Below are positions 37,657 through 46,804 of a stretch of DNA of 64,000 nucleotides, one piece after another (the stretch's first letter is position 1; the number at the start of each line of letters is the position of its first letter). The position numbers and the translations under genes were made by a program. The DNA is from an uncultured Legionella sp. Lineage in GTDB: Bacteria > Pseudomonadota > Gammaproteobacteria > Legionellales > Legionellaceae. The notes beneath the pieces were generated by a model. The model made no database searches. It worked only from the letters and a program-made list of their open reading frames with translations, and had not been told where the DNA came from. The DNA lies in the NCBI GenBank assembly GCA_902168255.1, contig CABHON010000001.1, forward strand, positions 224,197 to 288,196, given 5' to 3'.

Positions 37657-38889
37657 TCACATTACATCTGGCTGTTGTGGTTGCAATTCAACCTTAATCC
37701 AACCTTGCTCTCGTTGATCAAACGCTTCAAATGCCTCAATAGCTGAATTTAAAGGCTCTTGCTTCGTTAAAATTCTTCTTGGTTCTACGACACCCGAAGC
37801 GACCAAATTAAGTAACATAGGTATATATTTTCTGTGGTTACAATTACCTAATTTAATAGTAAGATTTTTATTCATTGCTTTACCGAGGGGAAAATTTTCT
37901 GCTTGCTCTGGATAAACCCCAATAACAGCGATAGTACCACCTTTGGCAATCGCCTCTACTGCCCATTCAATTGCTTGAAAAGGTGCTTTACCAGGCTGCC
38001 ATAAATTACCATCGGGGTTTTGTTTAGGCGCTATTTCGTTGACTTGCTCTTTTATTTTATTTTCTTTTCCTTTTAATCGCTCTTTCCAATATGCCATTCC
38101 ATGCTCAGGATGCTCAGCATCAATTCCCACCGCATCTATAACACGATCGGGGCCAATATCACCTGTCAACTCTCTCAGGGTTTTAATCGGATCTTCTTCA
38201 GAAAAATTGATTACTTCAGCGCCTAATTCGCGCGCTTTTTCTAAGCGATCGGGAATTTGATCGATGGCAATAACGCGACTGGCACCTTTTAATTGAGCAC
38301 TCATTATAGTAAATAACCCTACCGGCCCGCAGCCAAATACTGCCACAATATGACCTTCTTCAATATCAGCTAAATCTGCGCCAAAATAACCGGTTGGAAA
38401 TATATCAGAAACAAGAATAGCTTGATCATCTGTAACATTATCTGGGATCTTAACCAATCCCACATTAGCAAAAGGAACTCGAACTTTTTCTGCTTGCATT
38501 CCATTAAAAGGACCTGTTTCTTTTGGGCCACCAAAAAAAGCTGTTCCAGCAGCTTTACCGTTTGGATTGGCATGATCACATTGAGAAAAGTACCCTTCAC
38601 GACAATACGAGCAATATCCACAAGCAATAGTTGATGGAATCACCACACGATCACCCACATAAAAATTACGAACAGCTTCACCTAGTTCTTCAATAACACC
38701 TACACCTTCATGTCCTAATATGGTTCCTGATTCCATGCCTGGCATTGTCCCGCGAACCATGTGCAAATCGGTACCACAAATCGCACTACTTGTCAGTCGA
38801 ACTATTGCATCTTGTTTATCTTTAATGACCGGTTCTTCAACATCGTCTAAACGAATATCCCCTACATCGTGAAATACTACTGCTTTCAT
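37657..38889 (-). CDS. Zinc-dependent alcohol dehydrogenase (formaldehyde-dehydrogenase-like)
   Basis: The 410-residue MDR enzyme has the catalytic zinc ligands in AICGTDLH and GHEGVGVI, the structural zinc cysteines CGYCSYCREGYFSQC, and the NAD site VAVFGCGPVGLFTIM. The long version with an insertion after the Rossmann fold (about 265-310) resembles glutathione-independent formaldehyde dehydrogenase or related long-chain MDRs. The substrate is uncertain. GGAGG precedes the ATG. Confidence 0.88.
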   Translation of the reverse strand: MKAVVFHDVGDIRLDDVEEPVIKDKQDAIVRLTSSAICGTDLHMVRGTMPGMESGTILGHEGVGVIEELGEAVRNFYVGDRVVIPSTIACGYCSYCREGYFSQCDHANPNGKAAGTAFFGGPKETGPFNGMQAEKVRVPFANVGLVKIPDNVTDDQAILVSDIFPTGYFGADLADIEEGHIVAVFGCGPVGLFTIMSAQLKGASRVIAIDQIPDRLEKARELGAEVINFSEEDPIKTLRELTGDIGPDRVIDAVGIDAEHPEHGMAYWKERLKGKENKIKEQVNEIAPKQNPDGNLWQPGKAPFQAIEWAVEAIAKGGTIAVIGVYPEQAENFPLGKAMNKNLTIKLGNCNHRKYIPMLLNLVASGVVEPRRILTKQEPLNSAIEAFEAFDQREQGWIKVELQPQQPDVM

Positions 38890-39036
38890 TATATTTTACC
38901 TCCTTACTAATTAATTACAGAAAATCTTTTGATCAAAGACTCTTTTTAGTGTAGTTCGGGAAGTAAAATTTACAATTTATAAAAAAATAGTAGAATGCTA
39001 TGCGAAGTGTATATCAAGTGTTTTGGAGAAACTGCT

Positions 39037-39732
39037 ATGAAAATAACAAAATGGTTTGTTTTATTTACCTTTTTTATCTGTTCAAATGTCTTTGCCTTAA
39101 CAGAGCTTAATTCGCGTGTTGGAGGGGAAATGCTCACCTTTAGTTTACTACATCACTACGCAGATCCATTTTTATCTGAAGTAAGGTATTTTACTAATCA
39201 AGAAAACACCTCATTTTGTGGTATTGCTTCTGCCGCTATTGTATTAAATACACTTCAAATCAAACCACCTAAAGATGCAGACTTTGGTGATTACCAACTA
39301 TTTACCCAAGATAATATATTTACAGCAGACGCAGTAAAAAAACTAAACATCAAACAAAGTGACGTATTAGCACAAGGCATGACATTGGAAAAAGAAACGC
39401 AATTACTCAATGCTTTTCCTTCTGTGAAAGCGCACATGTATTCTACAAAAAATCTTAGTCTAGCTGAAACGAAAGCTATTCTCTTAAAAGCCTTAAAATC
39501 TAATAAACAGTTAGTTATTGTGAATATTTTTCGTCCTGAAATGGAAGAAATGGGCGGAGGCCATTTTTCACCGCTAGTAGCGTATGATCCTAAATCTGAT
39601 CATGTACTTTTTATGGATGTCGCTTCTTATAAATATGGTCCTACCTGGGTGCCAATAGAAACCTTATACCAAGCAATGCATACTAAAGATGGGGATGCTT
39701 ATCGAGGATTTATTGTTGTTACACATGAATAA
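39037..39732 (+). CDS. Secreted phytochelatin-synthase-like cysteine peptidase
   Basis: The 231-residue protein has a signal peptide (MKITKWFVLFTFFICSNVFA) and the phytochelatin synthase catalytic triad: Cys61 in SFCGIASAAIVLN, His176 in GGGHFSPLVAYD, and Asp194 in FMDVASYKYGPTW. Prokaryotic members are short and mainly remove glycine from glutathione, with weak phytochelatin synthesis. The ATG at 39037 follows GGAG and starts the signal peptide. Export means it acts on periplasmic or external thiols. Confidence 0.9.
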   Translation: MKITKWFVLFTFFICSNVFALTELNSRVGGEMLTFSLLHHYADPFLSEVRYFTNQENTSFCGIASAAIVLNTLQIKPPKDADFGDYQLFTQDNIFTADAVKKLNIKQSDVLAQGMTLEKETQLLNAFPSVKAHMYSTKNLSLAETKAILLKALKSNKQLVIVNIFRPEMEEMGGGHFSPLVAYDPKSDHVLFMDVASYKYGPTWVPIETLYQAMHTKDGDAYRGFIVVTHE

Positions 39733-39769
39733 TTTTGAAGCGTTGGTTTTTTTTCATACTTTTCATACT

Positions 39770-39848
39770 TTCTCCAAAATCAATAATTATTGATTTTGGA
39801 GAAGAATAGCGTGCTCTAAATTTTTCTTCACGATCGATAATTATCGAT
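39770..39848. repeat. Paired perfect palindromes beside glmS
   Basis: A 34-bp perfect palindrome covers 39770-39803 (TTCTCCAAAATCAATAA and its exact complement), and a 16-bp one, ATCGATAATTATCGAT, covers 39833-39848. Both are followed by ATTTTGGAGAA or ATTTGGAGAA, so they look like diverged copies of one unit. They lie just after the glmS stop and after the convergent PCS gene, so they may terminate one or both. Confidence 0.8.
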
Positions 39849-39858
39849 TTGGAGAAAG

Positions 39859-41694
39859 TTATTCAACAGTAACTGATTTAGCAAGGTTACGTGGTTGATC
39901 CACGTCGGTTCCTTTTAAGACAGCCACATGATAGGCTAATAGCTGTAAAGGAAGTGTATAAACAATCGGCGCGATAACCGGATGAATATTTGGAAGCTTG
40001 ATCACATGCATGGTTTTTTCAGTTTCAAAATCAGTTGATTCATCAGTGAAAACAAAACACTCGCCTCCGCGTGCCCGCACTTCTTCGATATTTGATTTTA
40101 ATTTATGCAATAAATCATCTTGTGGTGCAATAACAATTACTGGCATATTTTTATCAACTAATGCTAAAGGCCCATGCTTTAATTCCCCTGCTGGATAGGC
40201 TTCGGCATGAATATAAGATATTTCTTTGAGCTTTAATGCGCCTTCCAAAGCAATAGGAAACTCAATGCCACGACCTAAAAATAGTGCATGTTGCTTATCA
40301 GCAAAAGCCCGTGCCATATGTTGAATTTCTTCATTTAATTTCAACACTTTTTCACATAATGCTGGTAATTTTTTCAATTCATCAAGGAATACTTTTAATT
40401 TATCTGCATCACGCTTATTAAAATGCGCGCAAAGCAAAACAAGTAAAAGAAAGGCTGTTAATTGGGCGGTAAAGGCTTTCGTAGAAGCCACACCAATTTC
40501 TATGCCTGCCCGTGTCATTAATACACATTCGGATTCACGGACTAAAGAACTAGCAGGAACATTACAAATAGCCAAGAACCCAACATATCCACCCTCTGTT
40601 TTAGCATGACGTAATGCCGCTAAGGTATCTGCTGTTTCACCTGATTGAGAGACAGTAACAAATAAAGTACCGGGTAATACAACGGGCGAACGATAACGAA
40701 ACTCGCTGGCCACATCTACTTGGCAAGGAATTTTAGCAATTTTTTCAAACCAATATTTCGCTACTAATCCTGCATGATAACTTGTGCCACATGCTACAAT
40801 TTGGATCATTTTGGTTTTTTCAAGTAATTCATTCGCATGACTACCTAAAATCTCAGTAAACACATGAGTATGTCCTGCCCGTCCTTCCAATGTTTCAGCA
40901 ATCACATGCGGCTGCTCAATAATTTCTTTGAGCATAAAGTGTCGATAATGACCTTTACTAACCCCTTCTCCATTCCAAGATAATGTTTGAATAGGGCGAT
41001 CAACTTTCTGGCCTTTTTGATCAACAATTAAAATCTCATCGGAAGTTATTAACGCAACATCGCCTTCTTCAAGATAAATGAATTTTTGTGCCGCAGGCAT
41101 GACAGCTAAAGGATCGGAAGCAATAAAGTATTCTTGTTCGCCTATACCAATAACCAGAGGTGAACCTTTCCGTACAACACCCAAGGTATTCGGATCTTTA
41201 TGGCTTAAGACACCCAATGCAAAAGCGCCTTCCATATCCTGGGAGGCTTGAACCAAAGCGGTTAAAAAGTCAGAAATTTGGCGTCGATAGAAATCAATTA
41301 AATGTGCGGCAACTTCCGTATCGGTTTCAGAACTGAATTTATAACCTTCTTTTTCAAGTTGTTGGCGTAGAGGCAAATAATTCTCAATAATGCCATTATG
41401 TACAACGGCAATATTATCACCAGACATAAGAGGATGGGCATTGTGTTCAGCAGGTGCACCATGAGTTGCCCAGCGTGTATGGGCAATTCCTGTTTCGCCT
41501 CTCAGGGATTCTTTGTCTAATAATTCTTCTAAAACACGTACTTTTCCCAATGCTCGTAACCGTTTAAACTGGTTTTGACCATCCATTACACACATACCAG
41601 CAGAATCATATCCGCGATACTCTAATCTTTTTAATCCTTCAATTAAAATGGAGGTAATATTTCGTTTTGAAACCGCACCTACAATACCACACAT
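39859..41694 (-). CDS. glmS: Glutamine-fructose-6-phosphate aminotransferase
   Basis: GlmS makes glucosamine-6-phosphate from fructose-6-phosphate and glutamine, the first step to UDP-GlcNAc. The 611-residue protein starts MCGIVGAV, exposing Cys1 of the glutaminase domain (residues about 1-240, with HTRWATHGAP and HNGIIENY). Two SIS domains follow (CGTSYHAG, VSQSGETADT, LGRGIEFPIALEGALKLKE). It ends DQPRNLAKSVTVE, the family C-terminus. Confidence 0.97.
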   Translation of the reverse strand: MCGIVGAVSKRNITSILIEGLKRLEYRGYDSAGMCVMDGQNQFKRLRALGKVRVLEELLDKESLRGETGIAHTRWATHGAPAEHNAHPLMSGDNIAVVHNGIIENYLPLRQQLEKEGYKFSSETDTEVAAHLIDFYRRQISDFLTALVQASQDMEGAFALGVLSHKDPNTLGVVRKGSPLVIGIGEQEYFIASDPLAVMPAAQKFIYLEEGDVALITSDEILIVDQKGQKVDRPIQTLSWNGEGVSKGHYRHFMLKEIIEQPHVIAETLEGRAGHTHVFTEILGSHANELLEKTKMIQIVACGTSYHAGLVAKYWFEKIAKIPCQVDVASEFRYRSPVVLPGTLFVTVSQSGETADTLAALRHAKTEGGYVGFLAICNVPASSLVRESECVLMTRAGIEIGVASTKAFTAQLTAFLLLVLLCAHFNKRDADKLKVFLDELKKLPALCEKVLKLNEEIQHMARAFADKQHALFLGRGIEFPIALEGALKLKEISYIHAEAYPAGELKHGPLALVDKNMPVIVIAPQDDLLHKLKSNIEEVRARGGECFVFTDESTDFETEKTMHVIKLPNIHPVIAPIVYTLPLQLLAYHVAVLKGTDVDQPRNLAKSVTVE

Positions 41695-41728
41695 ATATAT
41701 ATCCTCTTTTGTAACTACTCTCTTCTCT

Positions 41729-41891
41729 CCGTCATTGCGAGGAGTTTATTGCGCAGCATTAGCGAAGCAATTAAACGACGTGGCAATCCAGACATCCATA
41801 TTACTTTAATATTGTTACTGGATTAGTTCCTCATATTTTCTATAGGTTTCGCTGCTGCTCTCCCTATAGAAAACATTCCTCGCAATGACGG
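41729..41891. repeat. Two inverted copies of a CATTGCGAGGA element
   Basis: CCGTCATTGCGAGGA (41729-41743) and its exact complement (41877-41891) bound the region. Each half (41729-41791 plus; 41818-41891 minus) runs from that end, through a stem and a CAGC...AGCGAA loop, to AATCCAG. The internal stems differ in sequence but remain paired: TTATTGC/GCAATTAA in one, TTTCTATAGG/CCTATAGAAA in the other. It lies between glmS and trhP, both on the minus strand. Confidence 0.8.
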
Positions 41892-41903
41892 AAAAGGTCA
41901 CCT

Positions 41904-43178
41904 CTAAAAATGGCGAATTAAAAAGCCGTGAGTCAAATCGCCCGTTGGTTTTTCTGACTTAATTTTTACTGTGACACCACTCCCTGCCGCACGTTCAACT
42001 GCACTGCCATTCTTATCTTCCATTGCTTCTAACGTTAAAAATTGTTGTCCACCTGGTGTCATAATTTCGAGTCGATCGCCAACCATAAATTGATTTTTTA
42101 CTTCAACCGTCAACCAACCATCATTATAATCTGAAAACTCACCGACAACTTGTTGTTTTAACTCACTAGTGGTGCGGTTTTGATAGCTTTGATATTCTTC
42201 TGGCACATGGCGACGGTAAAAACCTTCTGTGTAACCACGGGTCGATAATCCTTCTAGTTGATCCATCAATGCAGGATTGAACGGTCGGCCATTCAAGCTA
42301 TCGTCCATCGCTTGACGATATAATTGCGTCGTACGCGCTGCATAGAAAGAAGATTTCGTGCGGCCTTCAATTTTAAAACATTCCACACCCATTTTTATGA
42401 GCGTATCAATATGTTGAATCGCCCTTAAATCTTTGGAATTAAAAATATAAGTGCCAAACTCATCTTCTTCAATAACATGTTCTATCCCCGGACGATTGGT
42501 TTCTTCAACGGTATATTGAACATTATTTCCCCATTCATCTTGCTTGCCTTCTTTAACTTTATAATCCCATCGGCAAGAATTAGTGCAAGCGCCTTGATTC
42601 GGATCGCGATGATTGAAATATCCCGATAATAGACAGCGTCCAGAATGAGCCATACACAAAGCACCATGAACAAAAACTTCTAATTCAACATCAGGGCAAT
42701 GTTCACGAATAACGGCAATTTCATCAAGCGATAACTCTCGAGATAAAATAATGCGAGAAACGCCCGTTGATTGCCAAAACTTAACCGCTTGGTAATTCAT
42801 CACATTCGATTGCACGGACAAATGAACCGGTAAATCAGGCCAGGTTTCACGCACTAACATAATTAACCCAGGGTCTGCCATAATCACCGCATCTGGTTTT
42901 GCCTCTACCACAGGTGTTAAATCACGAATGTACGTGTTAATTTTGTTATTTTGCGAAATAATATTGCTGGCCACAAAGAATAATTTCTTTTGTTGATGCG
43001 CTTCTTCAATTGCTGATGCCAGCACTTCTTGCGAAAATTCGTTATTACGCGCACGGAGGCTATAGCGAGGTTGACCTGCATAGACAGCATCAGCGCCATA
43101 GGCAAAAGCACAGCGCATACTTTTTAAGCTACCCGCAGGAGAGAGTAGTTCAGGTAATTTATTGATTTTTTCAGACAT
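41904..43178 (-). CDS. trhP: tRNA hydroxylation protein TrhP (U32 peptidase family)
   Basis: The 424-residue protein matches YegQ/TrhP: PELLSPAGSLKSMRCAFAYGADAVYAG, ELEVFVHGALCMAHSGRCLLSGYFNHRDPNQGAC with conserved cysteines, and FNSKDLRAI. It takes part in prephenate-dependent hydroxylation of U34 in certain tRNAs. The U32 peptidase label is historic. It is preceded on its strand by dacB, 6 bp away. Confidence 0.92.
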   Translation of the reverse strand: MSEKINKLPELLSPAGSLKSMRCAFAYGADAVYAGQPRYSLRARNNEFSQEVLASAIEEAHQQKKLFFVASNIISQNNKINTYIRDLTPVVEAKPDAVIMADPGLIMLVRETWPDLPVHLSVQSNVMNYQAVKFWQSTGVSRIILSRELSLDEIAVIREHCPDVELEVFVHGALCMAHSGRCLLSGYFNHRDPNQGACTNSCRWDYKVKEGKQDEWGNNVQYTVEETNRPGIEHVIEEDEFGTYIFNSKDLRAIQHIDTLIKMGVECFKIEGRTKSSFYAARTTQLYRQAMDDSLNGRPFNPALMDQLEGLSTRGYTEGFYRRHVPEEYQSYQNRTTSELKQQVVGEFSDYNDGWLTVEVKNQFMVGDRLEIMTPGGQQFLTLEAMEDKNGSAVERAAGSGVTVKIKSEKPTGDLTHGFLIRHF

Positions 43179-43184
43179 ATTTTA

Positions 43185-44630
43185 TCACGTAGGGTTGTTC
43201 ATTAAATATTGACAAATTTTTTCTTCTAAAGAACGATACTTCCATGAAGCAAACGGAATATGATCCGAGTAAGCAAGTTTTGGAGAAGTTGAATTTGTCA
43301 TAATAGAAAACACGATGGAATGATGATTGGAGCTTAATATATAACCAGCTAAACCAACAATTCCTTTCATGGTACCTGTTTTTGCGTGCATATTTTTCTG
43401 CCGGACTTGTGGTGCGATACGCCATCGCATCAACGTACCTTTTTCCCCAGGAACAGGAAAGGCAGAAATATAATCATCGCTCAACATAAACTTGTGTTGC
43501 ATATTGGTTAGTAAAGTAACCGTTTGCATTGGGCTAACTCTGTTCAGGCGAGACAAGCCAGCACCATCAACTATCGTAGCTGATTTCATTGGCACACCTG
43601 CATATTTTTCCAAAATTTGTTTCACCGCCAAACCAGAATTTTGCCATGTAGCCATTTGTCGCCAATAAACTGAGCCTATTTTTAAATATAAGGCATTAGC
43701 AAAAACATTGTTTGAAGGTTTCAATGTATCCGCTAAAATTTTTGGTAATGGCTCAGATTGATGCACGTTTAATAACATCGTCGAAGAAGGTGCTTGACCC
43801 GGTATAATATGACCATGGACAATTACACCCCAATGGTTCAACGCTACGTTCACTACACCTTCTGCATAATTGGAAGGATTGACCACAGGGATACGTTCCA
43901 CATACGGCTCATTTCGTGGCGCCACACATCCTTGCACAAATAATTGGTTTCGGTTATCTAAGTGATAAGATAATCCACATCCTTTTGTGCCTGGCCGTTT
44001 TGTATATAATGCATTTTGCGCCACATTAATACGATGACTCGCATCCGATGCACTGATTCGTGCTAACTGGCCGGGCCGCGTAGTATTAATAATAAATGTT
44101 GCCGCATTTTGATCAACAATCACTGGTGTTACAGGTGCACCGTAAGGATGCAATCGATCAGTAACCATTGCCCCCGGAGGATATTTTTCTGTTGTATAAG
44201 AAGGATAAACTAAGATGACATTACCTTGGACATGATTAATTTCTTTCTTTTTTAATACGCTCATCACATCAACAATATCAGAACTAGTTAAAGTCGGATC
44301 ACCACTAAAGACTACATACAAGTTTCCCATTAACGTGCCGCCTCTAATAGTCTTAGCATCCGTTAAAAGACTGGTATCAAAACGATAAGTGGGCCCTAAC
44401 ATGATTAAAGCAGCTGCGCCAGTATAAACTTTAAGGCTACTGGCTGGAATAAAAAGTTTATCAGCATTATGTTGATAGATCATACGGCCAGTGGTGGCAT
44501 CTTTAACAACAACCCCCATTACCGCGTCTTTGCCCGATTGCTGAACAATTTGATCTAAGCCTGCAAATGCCAGCATCGAAAAAAACGCCAACATTAATCC
44601 CGTCAATACAAGCAAAAACTTTCTTTTCAT
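43185..44630 (-). CDS. dacB: D-Ala-D-Ala carboxypeptidase/endopeptidase (PBP4)
   Basis: The 481-residue periplasmic penicillin-binding protein has a signal peptide (first 23 residues), the SxxK motif IPASSLK (S64, K67), the SxN motif LKPSNNVFANAL, and the KTG motif HAKTGTMKGIVGLAG. It trims and cleaves peptidoglycan cross-links. It lies 6 bp before trhP on the same strand. Confidence 0.94.
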   Translation of the reverse strand: MKRKFLLVLTGLMLAFFSMLAFAGLDQIVQQSGKDAVMGVVVKDATTGRMIYQHNADKLFIPASSLKVYTGAAALIMLGPTYRFDTSLLTDAKTIRGGTLMGNLYVVFSGDPTLTSSDIVDVMSVLKKKEINHVQGNVILVYPSYTTEKYPPGAMVTDRLHPYGAPVTPVIVDQNAATFIINTTRPGQLARISASDASHRINVAQNALYTKRPGTKGCGLSYHLDNRNQLFVQGCVAPRNEPYVERIPVVNPSNYAEGVVNVALNHWGVIVHGHIIPGQAPSSTMLLNVHQSEPLPKILADTLKPSNNVFANALYLKIGSVYWRQMATWQNSGLAVKQILEKYAGVPMKSATIVDGAGLSRLNRVSPMQTVTLLTNMQHKFMLSDDYISAFPVPGEKGTLMRWRIAPQVRQKNMHAKTGTMKGIVGLAGYILSSNHHSIVFSIMTNSTSPKLAYSDHIPFASWKYRSLEEKICQYLMNNPT

Positions 44631-44747
44631 AACCTTTTATCTTTAAAAAAATCTCTTTATTAGACCACAAAATAAGCTCGAAAAGAAGATTTTTTTGCAT
44701 ATTTTGACAGATTAACTTAATGTTTAACATCTAAATTAGGTTACGAA

Positions 44748-45569
44748 TTATTCAACTAGATAGGCTGAAGTAATTGGTGTCATAATCTTAGTTAGTTCCT
44801 TTAGCATTTTTTCACCTTCCTCTGCTAATGTGTAAGGAGGATTAATAATCCATAATCCGGAGCCTGTCATGCCGGGTTTGGCTTCTTGTGTACTGTAAAA
44901 TTCTAGCCGTAAACTTTTTTCTGCATTAATGGACTGCAAACCTGATATAAAATCGGGTGGCAATTTATTACTAAGTATTGGGTACCACAAACAATATGTC
45001 ATCGTAGCACTACGTTTGTAAGCAGCTTTAATTGCCTGCACCATTTCTTGGTATTCGACTTTTCGTTCATAAGACGGATCCATAAACACGAGCCCGCGTC
45101 GTTCTATAGAAGGTAACAGAGCACTCATGTTTTTTAATCCATCTTCTTTTTTGAAGAAATGATTTTTCTGGGCAGATAAATCTTGTAAATGAGTAAATTC
45201 AGTCGGGTGTAATTCACAAAAAACCAAACGATCTTGTGAACGCAAGAGTTGGATGGCTATTTCTGGTGAACCAGGATAGTAACGTAACGTTTCACTGTGA
45301 TTTACTTGTTGAATAGACTGAAGATAGGGTTTAAATAAATCTGAAAGTTGGGTACGCTTTTCCCAGACCAGCTGAATACCCTGGGCAGCCTCGTTCGTTT
45401 TCTGCGCATGCTCATGCTGTAAATCATATAAGCCTCTACCTGAATGGGTGTCTAAATATAATAAAGGCTTATCTTTTTGGGTTAAATAGGTTAATAATTG
45501 CGTTAATATAGAGTGTTTCATTACATCCGCAAAACAACCGGCGTGATAACTGTGTTGGTAACTAAGCAT
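44748..45569 (-). CDS. rlmJ: 23S rRNA (adenine-2030-N6)-methyltransferase
   Basis: The 273-residue protein shows the RlmJ pattern: MLSYQHSYHAGCFADVMKH, DTHSGRGLYDL (SAM site), the catalytic VFMDPSYERKVEY (DPPY-type motif), and GMTGSGLWIINPPYTL. It methylates A2030 of 23S rRNA. It is a single gene, divergent from the unknown gene at 45666. Confidence 0.95.
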   Translation of the reverse strand: MLSYQHSYHAGCFADVMKHSILTQLLTYLTQKDKPLLYLDTHSGRGLYDLQHEHAQKTNEAAQGIQLVWEKRTQLSDLFKPYLQSIQQVNHSETLRYYPGSPEIAIQLLRSQDRLVFCELHPTEFTHLQDLSAQKNHFFKKEDGLKNMSALLPSIERRGLVFMDPSYERKVEYQEMVQAIKAAYKRSATMTYCLWYPILSNKLPPDFISGLQSINAEKSLRLEFYSTQEAKPGMTGSGLWIINPPYTLAEEGEKMLKELTKIMTPITSAYLVE

Positions 45570-45665
45570 AATTTGAAAAAATCTTTAAGTACTACTAGTA
45601 ATAATGGTATGAGTATCTTATCATCTTGCCCCTAATTCTTAAATTAAAAATTATCAAATAAAAAT

Positions 45666-46802
45666 ATGAAATCACAAATCGTAAAAAATTTCCAACAGCA
45701 ATGGAAAGAGATTCAATTGGAATTCTTAGCTAAGAAGGAACACCAGCAACCTTTTGATATATCCATAAAAATGGTGAATCTCGCTTATCAGATTGAGCTT
45801 TCTAGTAAAACCCTGGAAGATGATCTGGAAGATAATAAAGAAGCATTAAATAATCTTCATGCTCAATTAATGGCACAATTGGATGCAATAATTCATACTT
45901 TATCCAAAAAATTCAACGACTATCCTCAAAATTTAATCAATAACTTTAATGAAGCAGAAAAAAATAATTCTAATGACTTAAGAGCTATCTTACCTAATGG
46001 AGTTATGAAAAAATCCGGCATGGCTCACTCCCTAGAGTTAGAGAAGAATTCAATTAAAACACATAAACGTAGTTTTAAAAATCTTATTGGTATTATCGAT
46101 AAAAACCTCGGTTCTGGCTACCTATCTTCCTCTACCAAAGATCAAGTGAATAAACTTGTTCAGACTCAGATAAACCATCTGAATGAACTAGCAGCGCATA
46201 TAGAACTCTTACAAATAAGACAGAAAGTATATACTTTAGTAAGTAGTGCTAAAGATGAAGCCAATGCCTTATCAACAGAAGAAAATCTTCTTTCTACACA
46301 CTATAAAAGCTTATCCCATAAAATAAGTAAATTAAAAGAATATTTCGCTCCTCTTTCTAAAGAATTAGAGGCACATATTATTAGTATAGAAGCATATATA
46401 AAAGAAAAATTGCCATTACAGAAGTCTGATTTTAACTCGCAAAGCAGCAATGACAAACAGGTTATTGGAATGGATTCTCAGCCCACCGCGATTGCTTTAA
46501 TTCCACGTAATACTTCGCAGGGATCGCAGGAGCCCCCATTTACAATTGTTTATAGAAGCCAAACGTTTCAACTTACAACTTTCGGAGGCCCAAAAGCTGA
46601 TGGAACTATTCCGTCCATATTAAGAAAGCGTAAAGAACCTCCAACTACAGTAGAGCAACCTAAAAAGATGAGGTCCCAAGGGAGTACTCAAAGCACGCAA
46701 ATAGATGAGGATATGGAAGATATACTTGCAGCCTTAAGAGAAGACTCCTCAGATGAAACTTCTCAAGCCTCATCTACCTATTCACCAGGAAGAACGATTT
46801 AA
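45666..46802 (+). CDS. Unknown coiled-coil protein with bipartite NLS-like motif
   Basis: No family is recognised in these 378 residues. About 1-260 is helical with coiled-coil potential (LEDDLEDNKEALNNLHAQLM, LSHKISKLKEYFAPLSKELEA). The C-terminal third is disordered-looking and contains RKRK (320-323), nine residues, then KKMR (333-336), a fit to the bipartite nuclear localisation consensus. An acidic Ser-rich tail follows (DEDMEDILAALREDSSDE). There is no signal peptide. A protein delivered to a eukaryotic nucleus is a reasonable hypothesis, not shown. Confidence 0.72.
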   Translation: MKSQIVKNFQQQWKEIQLEFLAKKEHQQPFDISIKMVNLAYQIELSSKTLEDDLEDNKEALNNLHAQLMAQLDAIIHTLSKKFNDYPQNLINNFNEAEKNNSNDLRAILPNGVMKKSGMAHSLELEKNSIKTHKRSFKNLIGIIDKNLGSGYLSSSTKDQVNKLVQTQINHLNELAAHIELLQIRQKVYTLVSSAKDEANALSTEENLLSTHYKSLSHKISKLKEYFAPLSKELEAHIISIEAYIKEKLPLQKSDFNSQSSNDKQVIGMDSQPTAIALIPRNTSQGSQEPPFTIVYRSQTFQLTTFGGPKADGTIPSILRKRKEPPTTVEQPKKMRSQGSTQSTQIDEDMEDILAALREDSSDETSQASSTYSPGRTI

Positions 46803-46804
46803 TT

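Noticed and set aside
39733..39858. glmS ribozyme-type control
   Set aside because: The palindromes lie 3' of glmS, not in its leader, and glmS ribozymes are known mainly from Gram-positive bacteria.
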